This document shows, in pieces, positions 1-8,120 of a stretch of DNA of 64,000 bases (positions are counted from its first letter, which is position 1; each line of letters begins with the position of its first letter). The stretch is from Micromonospora zingiberis (lineage in GTDB: Bacteria > Actinomycetota > Actinomycetes > Mycobacteriales > Micromonosporaceae): NCBI RefSeq assembly GCF_004331455.1, contig NZ_SJJR01000012.1, forward strand, positions 1 to 64,000, given 5' to 3'. The notes under the pieces are model-generated. The model saw only the letters and a list, made by a program, of their open reading frames with translations, was not told the DNA's origin and searched no databases. A program made the position numbers and the translations under genes.

Positions 1-47
1 CCCGCTACCCCGTCATCCGCAAGAACGCCATCCACAAGGGCAAATAA
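1..47 (+). CDS. 3' end of an unidentified protein gene
   Basis: Only the last 14 codons lie inside the window. They read RYPVIRKNAIHKGK and stop at TAA (45-47), followed by a strong terminator at 129-160. In many actinobacteria the gene before rpmE-prfA encodes transcription terminator Rho or a homoserine pathway enzyme, but this basic tail does not identify either one. Product left open. Confidence 0.5.
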   Translation, partial: RYPVIRKNAIHKGK

Positions 48-128
48 CACCCCACCCCCACACCACCACGAACACACCCACACCACACCGCCAGACCACC
101 CTGCCCACAGAACGGTCAAAACACGAGG

Positions 129-160
129 AAGGGGGCGCGGCCAACTGGCCGCGCCCCCTT
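129..160 (+). terminator. Rho-independent-type hairpin
   Basis: A perfect 15-bp inverted repeat (AAGGGGGCGCGGCCA paired with its complement) with a 2-nt loop lies 80 bp after the TAA of the upstream gene. There is no long T tract, as is common for actinobacterial terminators. Confidence 0.8.
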
Positions 161-227
161 CGCGTGGACGGCTCCCCTCAGCCGACCGCCGAACGTCCCG
201 CCGCCTCCGACCCGTACCCCTGGGGTG

Positions 228-308
228 TGCGCCCTTTGCTCTGCTTCACCCCACGCAATGAAAACCGGCCGAAACCGATGCGCGGGTTGAAGCAGAGCAA
301 AGGGCGCA
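228..308. repeat. Long inverted repeat, 29-bp arms
   Basis: Positions 228-256 and 280-308 are reverse complements at 27 of 29 positions around a 23-nt loop. The core is GCGCCCTTTGCTCTGCTTCA. It sits alone in the 555-bp gap between the first gene and rpmE, 70 bp past the terminator. It could be a mobile palindromic element or a structured RNA. I see no coding sequence in the rest of the gap (48-602). Confidence 0.7.
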
Positions 309-602
309 TGGGGATGGGTATCTCCGCCGAGCGACCGCGCCAGGTCGGGGCAGCGGGCCGGAGGGGCGCGAGACCGGCGGCGCTTTGGGGTGGACGGAGG
401 AATGCTGCGCGCGGGTGGCGGGAATGCGTACGGACGGCCTGATGTTGCTACCGGCGACCAGCTGGTGCGGCCCGATTCCGGGGCACACCGAGCCTCATGG
501 CAGACTGGTCAATCGGCCACCGGTTCCGGTTCACGCCCCATCATCGGCGCGCAGCGGCGTGCCAGGGCGACCCGGCGACCACGACGAGAGGACCGAGGCG
601 AC

Positions 603-827
603 ATGAAGCAGAACATCCACCCGGAGTACGTGACCACCGATGTCACCTGCTCCTGCGGCAACACCTTCACCACCCGCAGCACCGCCAAGGGCGGCTCGAT
701 CCACGTCGAGACCTGCAGCGCCTGCCACCCGTTCTACACCGGCAAGCAGCGCGTCCTGGACACCGCTGGTCGGGTCGCGAAGTTCCAGCAGAAGTACGCC
801 AAGGTTCAGGCCAAGAAGGCCAAGTAG
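603..827 (+). CDS. rpmE: Large ribosomal subunit protein bL31
   Basis: This 74-residue protein is a typical full-length bL31, a component of the central protuberance and intersubunit bridge. It is the zinc-binding (C+) type: Cys16, Cys18, Cys37 and Cys40 are present in CSCG and CSAC. The start ATG follows a purine-rich GAGGCG. prfA begins 93 bp downstream, the usual actinobacterial neighbour. Because it holds zinc, a zinc-free paralogue elsewhere under Zur control is possible, but none is in this window. Confidence 0.97.
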   Translation: MKQNIHPEYVTTDVTCSCGNTFTTRSTAKGGSIHVETCSACHPFYTGKQRVLDTAGRVAKFQQKYAKVQAKKAK

Positions 828-920
828 CTCCTGGTTCGACGCCCGCGTCCGGTTCCCGCCGGGCGCGGGCGTCGTCCGTCTGTTCCGGGTTCTGCCGCCG
901 TCGAAGGAGCGATGCACAGC

Positions 921-2009
921 ATGAGCAGCGAGCGCCTGGCCAGTCTCCTCGACGAGTACGCCGAGTTGGAGAAGCGGCTGGCCGACCCCGCCATCCACGC
1001 CGACCAGGGCACCGCCCGCCGGGTGGGTCGCCGGTACGCCGAGCTGGTTCCGCTGCACAAGGCCGCCGCCGAGCTGGAGCAGGCCCGGGCGGATCTAACC
1101 GCGGCGCGGGAGCTGGCCGCCGAGGATCCGTCCTTCGCGGCCGAGGCGGAGACGATCGCGGCGCAGCTGCCCGCGCTGGAGGAGCGGCTCGCCGAGCTGC
1201 TGATCCCGCGCGATCCGCACGACGCCAAGGACGTCATCGTCGAGATCAAGGCCGGCGAGGGTGGCGAGGAGTCCGCCCTGTTCGCCGGTGATCTGCTGCG
1301 GATGTACACCCGGTACGCCGAGCGACGGGGCTGGCTCACCGAGGTGATCGACGCCCAGGACTCCGACCTCGGTGGGGTGAAGGACGTCTCGTTGGCGATC
1401 AAGAGCAAGGGCGTCCCCGAGGGCGGCAACGGCGTCTGGTCCCGGTTGAAGTGGGAGGGTGGCGTGCACCGGGTGCAGCGGGTCCCGGTCACCGAATCGC
1501 AGGGGCGCATCCACACCAGCGCCGCCGGGGTGCTGGTGCTGCCGGAGGCCGAGGAGGTCGACGTCACCATCGACCCCAACGAGCTGCGCATCGACGTCTT
1601 CCGCTCGTCCGGGCCCGGCGGCCAGTCGGTGAACACCACCGACTCGGCGGTACGGATCACCCACCTGCCCACCGGCATCGTGGTGTCCTGCCAGAACGAG
1701 AAGTCCCAGTTGCAGAACCGGGAACAGGCGATGCGGATCCTGCGGGCCCGGCTGCTCGCCGCCGCGCAGGAGCAGGCCGACGCGGCCGCCTCGGACGCCC
1801 GCAAGGCCCAGGTGCGTACGGTCGACCGGTCGGAGCGCATCCGCACCTACAACTTCCCGCAGAACCGGATCACCGATCACCGGATCGGCTACACGGCGTA
1901 CAACCTCGACCTGGCGCTCGCCGGGGAGCTGGACGGCGTGCTCGACGCGCTCAGCGAGGCCGACCGGGCCGCCCGGCTGGCCGGCGACCCGGAGTTGGCC
2001 CGCCGCTGA
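921..2009 (+). CDS. prfA: Peptide chain release factor 1 (RF1)
   Basis: RF1 reads UAA and UAG stop codons and triggers peptide release. The GGQ motif lies at residues 233-235 in SGPGGQSVN, and the stop-codon-reading tripeptide is PVT (189-191), a variant of the RF1 P-x-T motif. Length is 362 residues, normal for the family. Two ATGs lie at 912 and 921. The AAGGAG at 904-909 is 2 nt from the first and 11 nt from the second, so 921 is preferred. The methylase that modifies the GGQ glutamine, PrmC, is encoded 1.6 kb downstream across a convergent gene. Confidence 0.97.
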   Translation: MSSERLASLLDEYAELEKRLADPAIHADQGTARRVGRRYAELVPLHKAAAELEQARADLTAARELAAEDPSFAAEAETIAAQLPALEERLAELLIPRDPHDAKDVIVEIKAGEGGEESALFAGDLLRMYTRYAERRGWLTEVIDAQDSDLGGVKDVSLAIKSKGVPEGGNGVWSRLKWEGGVHRVQRVPVTESQGRIHTSAAGVLVLPEAEEVDVTIDPNELRIDVFRSSGPGGQSVNTTDSAVRITHLPTGIVVSCQNEKSQLQNREQAMRILRARLLAAAQEQADAAASDARKAQVRTVDRSERIRTYNFPQNRITDHRIGYTAYNLDLALAGELDGVLDALSEADRAARLAGDPELARR

Positions 2010-2015
2010 CCCGAC

Positions 2016-3566
2016 TCAGGCGCTACGCGGGCGGACCTTCGCCTGGAGCATCTCGCGGTCGGCCGCCTCGAAGGCGGCGCCGAGGGCGTCCCGCTGACCC
2101 GGGCCGCCGGCGCCGACCTCGGCGAAGCCGATGCTGACGCCGACCGGGGTGCCGGGCACCAGCGACTCCCAGTCCTCGGTGCGTACGGCGGCGTCGATGC
2201 GGCGGCCCACCTCGGCCGCCTCGGTCATCCCCGCACCCGGCAACACCACCACGAACTCGTCGCCGCCGTAGCGGGCCACGAAGTCGCCCCGGCGCATCAC
2301 CCGGTTGATCACCCCGGCGACCCGCTGGAGGACCAGGTCCCCCGAGTGGTGCCCGTGCCGGGTGTTCACCGCCTTGAAGCCGTCCAGGTCGCAGACGCCG
2401 ATCACCACCCGCTCGCCACGGGAGACCACCGACGCGATGTAACGCTCCAACCGGCGCCGGTTCGGTAGCCCGGTCAACGGGTCGGTGAGTGCCTCGCCCT
2501 CGAAGCGGGCCGCCTCGCGGCGCATCTCCTCGTGGTCGATGCGGGCCGCGATGCCGTCGATGTAGACGTCGCGGAGCCGGTCGTGGCGCTGGGCGGCGAG
2601 CCGGAAGGCCAACCGGTCGGCCCGGTGGGCGCCCGCGTGGTCACCGGCCCGGCCCAGCGCGATGCTGCGCAGCCGGGCCGGTTCGGCGGCACCGAGGGTC
2701 TCGGCGGATACCTGGACGGTCTCCAGCCGGGTGACCGCCTCGATCGGCCGGCCGGCGGCGATGGCCAGGCAGACCTGACCGAGTTGGCGCATGTCGCGGG
2801 CGCGGGCGCTGTCCGCCCCGTGCCCGAGCAGCCGACCCGGTTCGGCGCCGCCGCCGGTGTCGACGACGTCGCCGAGGGCGGCCCGCCGGGCCCCGGCGTA
2901 GCCGTAGGCGGCGAGGCTGCTGGGGCGCAGCCGGTCGGCGTTGCCGGCGGCGATGAACCGGTCGAGGTCGGTGGCGATGTCCCGCAGTACGCGCAGGCAG
3001 CCGTCGCCGTCGCCGGTGTGGTCCAGGGCCACCGCGTTACGCAGCCGGATGCCCGGTGCGGCGAAGGTTTCCTCCGGAATCCCGGCGGCGTTGCCGAGTT
3101 GCCGGGCGCGTTCGATCGCGCCGAGGGCGTAGCCGTGGAAGCTCAGGTAGGAGTAGGCCATGGCCAGGTCGTGCCAGCCCCAGGCGGTGTCCCGGTCCGG
3201 GTCGTCCACCGCGCCCAGGGCCCGCGCGGCCCGCACCAGGTGGGTGACGCAGCGGTCCAGTGCGCCCTGATGGTGTGCGGCCAACGCGGCCAGCGCGTTG
3301 AGATGCCCGTGCAGGTAGGGCTCGGCCAGATCGCGTACGGCCGCGGAGGCTTCCTCGATGGCCCGGGTGTACTCGGCCGTCCGGCCCAGGTTGATCAGCG
3401 CGGAGAGGCGTTGTACCAGCGCGTCCGCGCGAGCATGCGGGTCACGGGTGGTACGCAACACCCGCTCCAGGATCGCGTACGCCTCCGCGGAGCGGCTCAC
3501 CTCCTGCAACGCCCGCGCCTTCGTCAGGGCGTCAACCTGGTCCTCGACCCGGTCGAGCCAGCCCAC
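2016..3566 (-). CDS. TPR-GGDEF diguanylate cyclase
   Basis: This 516-residue soluble protein has a TPR-like helical region (about 1-330) followed by a GGDEF domain (about 350-510). The GGDEF signature is intact at 434-438 (ARYGGDEFVVV). An RxxD inhibitory site (RRGD, 425-428) lies five residues before it, so it should make c-di-GMP from GTP and be feedback-inhibited. There is no transmembrane segment, PAS or EAL domain; the helical repeats may sense a protein partner. GTG start with AGGAGG 6 nt upstream. It converges on prfA with only 6 bp between stops. Confidence 0.9.
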   Translation of the reverse strand: MGWLDRVEDQVDALTKARALQEVSRSAEAYAILERVLRTTRDPHARADALVQRLSALINLGRTAEYTRAIEEASAAVRDLAEPYLHGHLNALAALAAHHQGALDRCVTHLVRAARALGAVDDPDRDTAWGWHDLAMAYSYLSFHGYALGAIERARQLGNAAGIPEETFAAPGIRLRNAVALDHTGDGDGCLRVLRDIATDLDRFIAAGNADRLRPSSLAAYGYAGARRAALGDVVDTGGGAEPGRLLGHGADSARARDMRQLGQVCLAIAAGRPIEAVTRLETVQVSAETLGAAEPARLRSIALGRAGDHAGAHRADRLAFRLAAQRHDRLRDVYIDGIAARIDHEEMRREAARFEGEALTDPLTGLPNRRRLERYIASVVSRGERVVIGVCDLDGFKAVNTRHGHHSGDLVLQRVAGVINRVMRRGDFVARYGGDEFVVVLPGAGMTEAAEVGRRIDAAVRTEDWESLVPGTPVGVSIGFAEVGAGGPGQRDALGAAFEAADREMLQAKVRPRSA

Positions 3567-3640
3567 CCGCGACCTCCTGTCGGTGTGTCGCTGGATGCAC
3601 CTGCTTCTGCACGTGCACCGCGACGACTCATGATTATTGC

Positions 3641-4594
3641 GTGACCACCGAGCCGCAACACCCGTCCGAAGGGACGAGACGACACCGTCCGTCTCCCGTG
3701 GTGGCCGTCGCCACCCGTGACCTGGCCGCCGCCGGGGTGGCGTCGGCCCGGGCGGAGGCGGAACTGCTGGCCGCGTACGTCCTCGGGGTGTCCCGGGGCC
3801 GGCTGGCCCTCGCCGACGGCTTCACCGACGGGCAACTCGACAGTTACCGCGCGTTGGTGGACCGGCGGTCGCGGCGCGAGCCACTGCAACACCTCACCGG
3901 CACCGCCGGTTTCCGGCACCTGGAGTTGGCGGTCGGGCCGGGCGTCTTCGTACCGCGTCCGGAGACCGAGCTGCTCGCCGGCTGGGGCATCGCACAGGCC
4001 CGCGACCTGGCGGGGCCGGAGTTGCTGGTGGTGGACCTGTGCAGCGGGTCCGGGGCGGTCGCGCTGTCGGTGGCCCAGGAGGTGCCGGCCGCCCGGGTGG
4101 TGGCGGTGGAACGCTCGCCCGCCGCGTTGACCTGGTTACGGCGCAACGCGGCGGCGCGGGCCGGGGCGGGGGACCGGCCGATCGAGGTGGTCGAGGCGGA
4201 CGTGACCGATCCGGCCCTGCTGGCGGAGTTGGTGGGCGAGGTCGACGTGCTGCTCTGCAACCCGCCGTACGTGCCGCAGGCGGTCGCCGTACCGCCGGAG
4301 GTGGCCGGGCACGATCCGGCAGCGGCGGTGTTCGGTGGGGCGGACGGCCTCGCCGTCATCCGGCCGGTGATCGATCGGGCGGCGGCCCTGCTGCGGCCGG
4401 GTGGGGTCCTCGGCGTGGAGCACGACGACACCCACGGCAGCGTGGTGCCGGACCTGCTCGCCGCGGACGGTCGCTACACCGCGATCACCGCGCACCAGGA
4501 CCTCGCCGGCCGGGCCCGTTTCGCCACCGCGTCCCGCCGAGCGGACCGCCCGGCAGCCGGTACGGCCGGCACGTGGCAGACTGGCTCCTCGTGA
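3641..4594 (+). CDS. prmC: RF glutamine N5-methyltransferase PrmC
   Basis: PrmC (HemK) methylates the glutamine of the GGQ motif in release factors using SAM. The 317-residue product has an N-terminal helical substrate-binding region (about 15-90), the SAM loop VVDLCSGSGAVALS and the catalytic NPPY motif (LLCNPPYVPQ). GTG start at 3641. Its stop overlaps the next gene's start (TGATG), indicating translational coupling to tsaC, the arrangement common in actinobacteria. Confidence 0.95.
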   Translation: MTTEPQHPSEGTRRHRPSPVVAVATRDLAAAGVASARAEAELLAAYVLGVSRGRLALADGFTDGQLDSYRALVDRRSRREPLQHLTGTAGFRHLELAVGPGVFVPRPETELLAGWGIAQARDLAGPELLVVDLCSGSGAVALSVAQEVPAARVVAVERSPAALTWLRRNAAARAGAGDRPIEVVEADVTDPALLAELVGEVDVLLCNPPYVPQAVAVPPEVAGHDPAAAVFGGADGLAVIRPVIDRAAALLRPGGVLGVEHDDTHGSVVPDLLAADGRYTAITAHQDLAGRARFATASRRADRPAAGTAGTWQTGSS

Positions 4595-5238
4595 TGCTCT
4601 ACGACTGCCGGTCGCTGGCCGACCGGGACCGCGGCATCGCTGCGGCCATCGAAGCGGTCCGCAACGGCGAGTTGGTGGTGCTGCCGACGGACACGGTCTA
4701 CGGGATCGGCGCGGACGCCTTCACCCCGTACGCGGTCAAGGCGTTGCTGGACGCCAAGGATGCCCCGCACACGCCGCCGCCGGTGCTGATCGGCTCCCGG
4801 CACACCCTCGACGGCCTGGTCTACTCGCTGCCTGCGGCGGCGCGGGATCTGGTGGAGGCGTTCTGGCCGGGGGCGTTGACCATCCTGGTGCAGCACTCGG
4901 CGAGCCTGCGGTGGGATCTCGGCGACGACAGCGGTGTGGTGGCGGTGCGGATGCCGCTGCATCCGGTGGCGCTGGAGGTGCTGCGGGAGACCGGCCCGAT
5001 GGCGGTCGCCTCGGCCAACAAGGCCGGCCAGCCGGCCGCGCTCACCGCCGACGAGGCGCGTGACCAACTGGCCTACTCGGTGCGGGCCTACCTGGAGGCG
5101 GGGCCGGCCCTGGATCCGGTGCCCAGCACGATCGTCGACCTGACCGGTGACGAACCGGTGCTCGTCCGGGAGGGCGCCATCGGGCTGGCCAAACTGCGCG
5201 AAGTGGTGCCGGAACTGCGCGAGAGTCAGGTGGCGTAG
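4594..5238 (+). CDS. tsaC: L-threonylcarbamoyladenylate synthase
   Basis: This 214-residue YrdC/Sua5-family enzyme condenses threonine, bicarbonate and ATP to threonylcarbamoyl-AMP, the first step of the t6A37 tRNA modification. Characteristic stretches are VVLPTDTVYGIGADAF, FWPGALTILV and VASANKAGQPA. It is the short form without the Sua5 C-terminal domain. Start ATG overlaps the prmC stop by one base; an in-frame GTG lies one codon earlier. The phosphatase gene follows immediately after its stop. Confidence 0.93.
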   Translation: MLYDCRSLADRDRGIAAAIEAVRNGELVVLPTDTVYGIGADAFTPYAVKALLDAKDAPHTPPPVLIGSRHTLDGLVYSLPAAARDLVEAFWPGALTILVQHSASLRWDLGDDSGVVAVRMPLHPVALEVLRETGPMAVASANKAGQPAALTADEARDQLAYSVRAYLEAGPALDPVPSTIVDLTGDEPVLVREGAIGLAKLREVVPELRESQVA

Positions 5239-5850
5239 GTGCCTCCGTTCACCGTCCTACACGTCTGCATGGGAAACATCTGCCGCTCGCCGATGGCGGA
5301 GCGGCTGCTCGTCCTCGCCGTGCGGGAGCGGCTGTCCCGGCGCGACGTCGACCCGGCCCGAGCCGAGGAACTGCTGCACAGTCACAGCGCCGGCACCGGT
5401 GGCTGGCACGCCGGTGAGGAGATGAATCCGCCGGCCGCCCGGCAGGTGACCACCCGGGGTGGCAGCACCGCCGGGTTCGCCGCGCGCAAGCTGCGCTCCG
5501 ATCACATCGACGCGGCGGATCTGGTCCTCACCGCCACCGCCGACCAGCAGGAGTACGTGGTGGCGCTGCGTCCCGACGCCGCGTCGCGCACCTTCGTGCT
5601 GGGCGAGTTCGGTCGACTGCTGGCCACGCTGGATCCGGCCGTGCTGCCGTCCGCCGAGGCCACCCCGGAGGGGGTGTACGCCCGTGGGGTGGCGCTGGTC
5701 GAGGCGGCCCACTCGGCTCGCCACGGCAACTCCCTGCTGCCCACCGACGACCTCGACGACCCGTGGGGACGCGGCGACCAGTGCTTCACCCGGGTGGCCG
5801 ACGAGATCGAGGAGACGGTCCAGCCGCTCGCCACGACCCTGCTGCCCTGA
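5239..5850 (+). CDS. Low-molecular-weight phosphotyrosine phosphatase
   Basis: The 203-residue product opens with the LMW-PTP P-loop CMGNICRS (Cys10 to Arg16, CX5R, then Ser17). The acid-loop region reads TDDLDDPWG, supplying the general-acid Asp-Pro. It is longer than the usual 150-160 residues because of insertions in the middle. GTG start directly abuts the tsaC stop. A low-molecular-weight PTP follows the Sua5 gene in many actinomycetes. Substrate unknown; regulation of cell-envelope or polysaccharide export is a common role in the family. Confidence 0.88.
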   Translation: MPPFTVLHVCMGNICRSPMAERLLVLAVRERLSRRDVDPARAEELLHSHSAGTGGWHAGEEMNPPAARQVTTRGGSTAGFAARKLRSDHIDAADLVLTATADQQEYVVALRPDAASRTFVLGEFGRLLATLDPAVLPSAEATPEGVYARGVALVEAAHSARHGNSLLPTDDLDDPWGRGDQCFTRVADEIEETVQPLATTLLP

Positions 5851-5858
5851 TCGGTGAA

Positions 5859-5880
5859 TTTCCTCCGGATTTGGAGGAAA
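5859..5880. terminator. Hairpin after the prmC-tsaC-PTP operon
   Basis: TTTCCTCC and GGAGGAAA form a perfect 8-bp stem with a 6-nt loop, 8 nt after the phosphatase stop and 66 nt before the PBP start. It may end the operon; it could also act in the leader of the PBP gene. Confidence 0.55.
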
Positions 5881-5945
5881 AGACGGCAGAAGTGGTGATT
5901 GGCGCCATTCTGGGAGGGTCCTGACGGCTCCTGCGGGGAGAGCTG

Positions 5946-8057
5946 ATGACCCGGGCGATCCTGCCGAAAGTGTTCACCGTCCTGTTGGCCGGCACGCTGG
6001 CCGGTCTGGCGCTGGCGGTGGCGGCGCTGCCCGCCGCGCTGGTGTACGGCATCGGTTTCTCGGCGCTCTCGGCGCCGTACGCGGACCTGCCCAACACCCT
6101 TCGTACGCCACCGACCGCCCAGCGGTCCAACCTGTACGCCAAGGACGGCACCACCCTGATCACCTCCTTCTACCAGGAGGACCGGGTGGACGTACCGCTG
6201 GACGAGGTGGCGCCGGTGATGCGTCAGGCGATCATCGCCGCCGAGGACGCCCGCTTCCACGAGCACAGCGGGGTCGACCTGCGCGGCATCGTGCGGGCCT
6301 TCACCGTCAACCAGCGCGACGGTGCCACCCGGCAGGGTGCCTCCACGCTGACCATGCAGTACGTGCGCAACGTACTGAGCAACGATCCCCGGCTGAGCGA
6401 GGCGCAGCGGGCGGCGGCCACCGAGGTGAGCACCGCCCGCAAGATCCAGGAGATCCGCTACGCGCTCGCCCTGGAACGGGAGCTCACCAAGGACCAGATC
6501 CTGACCCGGTACCTCAACATCGCCTACTTCGGTGCCGGCGCGTACGGCATCGCCGCCGCCAGCAAGCGCTACTTCTCGGTCTCTCCGGCCGAGCTGACGC
6601 TGGCCCAGGCGGCGCTGCTGGCCGGGCTGGTGCGCTCGCCGAACACCGACGACCCGATCAACGGTGACGCGGACAGCGCGACCGCCCGCCGGGGGTACGT
6701 CCTGGACCGGCTGGTCGAGTCGGGCCAGGTCCCGCCCGACGTGGCGGACCGGGCCCGGGCCGAGCCGCTGAACCTGCGCCCCAGCGAGACCCCGAACGAC
6801 TGCACCGCCGTGCCCGAGGGGCACAACGACTGGGGCTTCTTCTGCGACTGGTTCACCCGGTGGTGGAACGACCAGCAGGCGTTCGGCAGCAGCGTCGACG
6901 AGCGGCAGCGCACCCTGCGCCGGGGCGGCTTCACCATCGTCACCTCGCTCGACCCGGCGGTGCAGCGGGCCACCAGCGAGCAGGTACGTGGGGTCTACTC
7001 CACCGCGTCCCGGTACGCGATGCCGACCGCGGTCGTGCAACCGGGCACCGGGCGGGTGCTGGCCATGGCGGTGAACCGGACCTACAGCGTGGCGGCGAAC
7101 CCGCCGGGGCAGAAGAACCACCCGAACACCGTCAACCAGCTCGTCGCCGGTGGCGGCACCATCGTCGGGTACCAGGCCGGTTCCACGTTCAAGCTGTTCA
7201 CCATGCTGGCCGCGCTGGAGGCCGGGCTGCCGCTGCGTACCGAGTACGACGCCCCCTCGCGGATCGTCACCGACTACCGGGTCAGTGGCGAGGCGAGTTG
7301 TGGCGGCTACTGGTGCCCGGAGAACGCCAGCGTGTCGATGAGCGGCGAGCACGACATGTGGACCGCCTTCGGCGAGTCCGTCAACACGTACTTCGTCTGG
7401 CTCACCGAGCGGATCGGCGCCGACCGGGTGGTGGAGATGGCCGAGCGGCTCGGCATCGTCCTGCGGGCCGAGGGCGATGCTCAGCTGGCCCGGCACGGCG
7501 CACGCGAGTGGGGGCCGTTCACGCTCGGCGTGGCCGCCACCACCCCGCTGGACCTGGCCGGTGCGTACGCCACCGTGGCGGCGGAGGGGACCTGGTGCGC
7601 ACCCACCCCGATCACCTCGATCACCGATGCCACCGGGCGGCGGGTCAGCGCCGGGCAGCCGGACTGCCGACAGGTGCTCGACGTCGACGTGGCCCGCGCG
7701 GCGGCGGACGCGGCCCGCTGCCCGGTCGGCGACCAGTCCATGTACCGCACCTGCGACGGCGGGACGGCCAGCGCGCTGCACCGCCAACTCGGCCGCCCGG
7801 TGGGCGGCAAGACCGGCAGTTCCGAGGGGTACGGCACGGAGACCGTGGTGGCCTTCACGCCCCAGTTGGCGGTCGCCGCGATGGCGGCCAACCCGGACGA
7901 TCCCCGCGACGCGGTGGGGCCCGAGGTGCAGCGCGGGCTGGTGGACTCGGTGGGGGAGATCCTCGCCTTCGCGCTGCGGGGCCAGCCGGCGCGTGACTTC
8001 GTGCCGCCCGGCGAGGCGACGGCCCTGCGGGTCACCGGGGAACGCGCCGGCAACTGA
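5946..8057 (+). CDS. Class A penicillin-binding protein (bifunctional)
   Basis: This 703-residue membrane protein polymerises and cross-links peptidoglycan outside the membrane. An N-terminal membrane anchor (about 8-40) is followed by a GT51 transglycosylase domain with catalytic Glu100 in AAEDARFHEHSG and RQGASTLTMQ. The transpeptidase domain carries STFK (Ser413), SVN (Ser478) and KTG (Lys622). All catalytic motifs are intact. The start ATG follows GGGGAG. A Micromonospora-type repeat follows its stop and separates it from a convergent gene. Confidence 0.95.
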   Translation: MTRAILPKVFTVLLAGTLAGLALAVAALPAALVYGIGFSALSAPYADLPNTLRTPPTAQRSNLYAKDGTTLITSFYQEDRVDVPLDEVAPVMRQAIIAAEDARFHEHSGVDLRGIVRAFTVNQRDGATRQGASTLTMQYVRNVLSNDPRLSEAQRAAATEVSTARKIQEIRYALALERELTKDQILTRYLNIAYFGAGAYGIAAASKRYFSVSPAELTLAQAALLAGLVRSPNTDDPINGDADSATARRGYVLDRLVESGQVPPDVADRARAEPLNLRPSETPNDCTAVPEGHNDWGFFCDWFTRWWNDQQAFGSSVDERQRTLRRGGFTIVTSLDPAVQRATSEQVRGVYSTASRYAMPTAVVQPGTGRVLAMAVNRTYSVAANPPGQKNHPNTVNQLVAGGGTIVGYQAGSTFKLFTMLAALEAGLPLRTEYDAPSRIVTDYRVSGEASCGGYWCPENASVSMSGEHDMWTAFGESVNTYFVWLTERIGADRVVEMAERLGIVLRAEGDAQLARHGAREWGPFTLGVAATTPLDLAGAYATVAAEGTWCAPTPITSITDATGRRVSAGQPDCRQVLDVDVARAAADAARCPVGDQSMYRTCDGGTASALHRQLGRPVGGKTGSSEGYGTETVVAFTPQLAVAAMAANPDDPRDAVGPEVQRGLVDSVGEILAFALRGQPARDFVPPGEATALRVTGERAGN

Positions 8058-8065
8058 CCCACCCC

Positions 8066-8120
8066 GTTAGGAAGGGGCCCTTCCTATGCAAAAGGCGATA
8101 ACAGGGTGCCCTTCCTTACT
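8066..8120. repeat. Micromonospora-type intergenic repeat, copy 1
   Basis: Diverged copy of the roughly 57-bp repeat: two halves of the form (AA)GG(G/T)GCCCTTCCT separated by about 20 bp. It lies between two convergent genes and contains self-complementary AAGGGGCCCTT cores, so it may terminate transcription from both sides. Confidence 0.75.

Noticed and set aside
1..47. Naming the first partial gene rho
   Set aside because: Position would fit, but the 14 visible residues do not resemble a Rho C-terminus that I know.
164..530. Open frames on both strands in the gap before rpmE
   Set aside because: They overlap each other and the long hairpin, lack ribosome-binding sites and have no recognisable domain; G+C-rich DNA gives such frames by chance.
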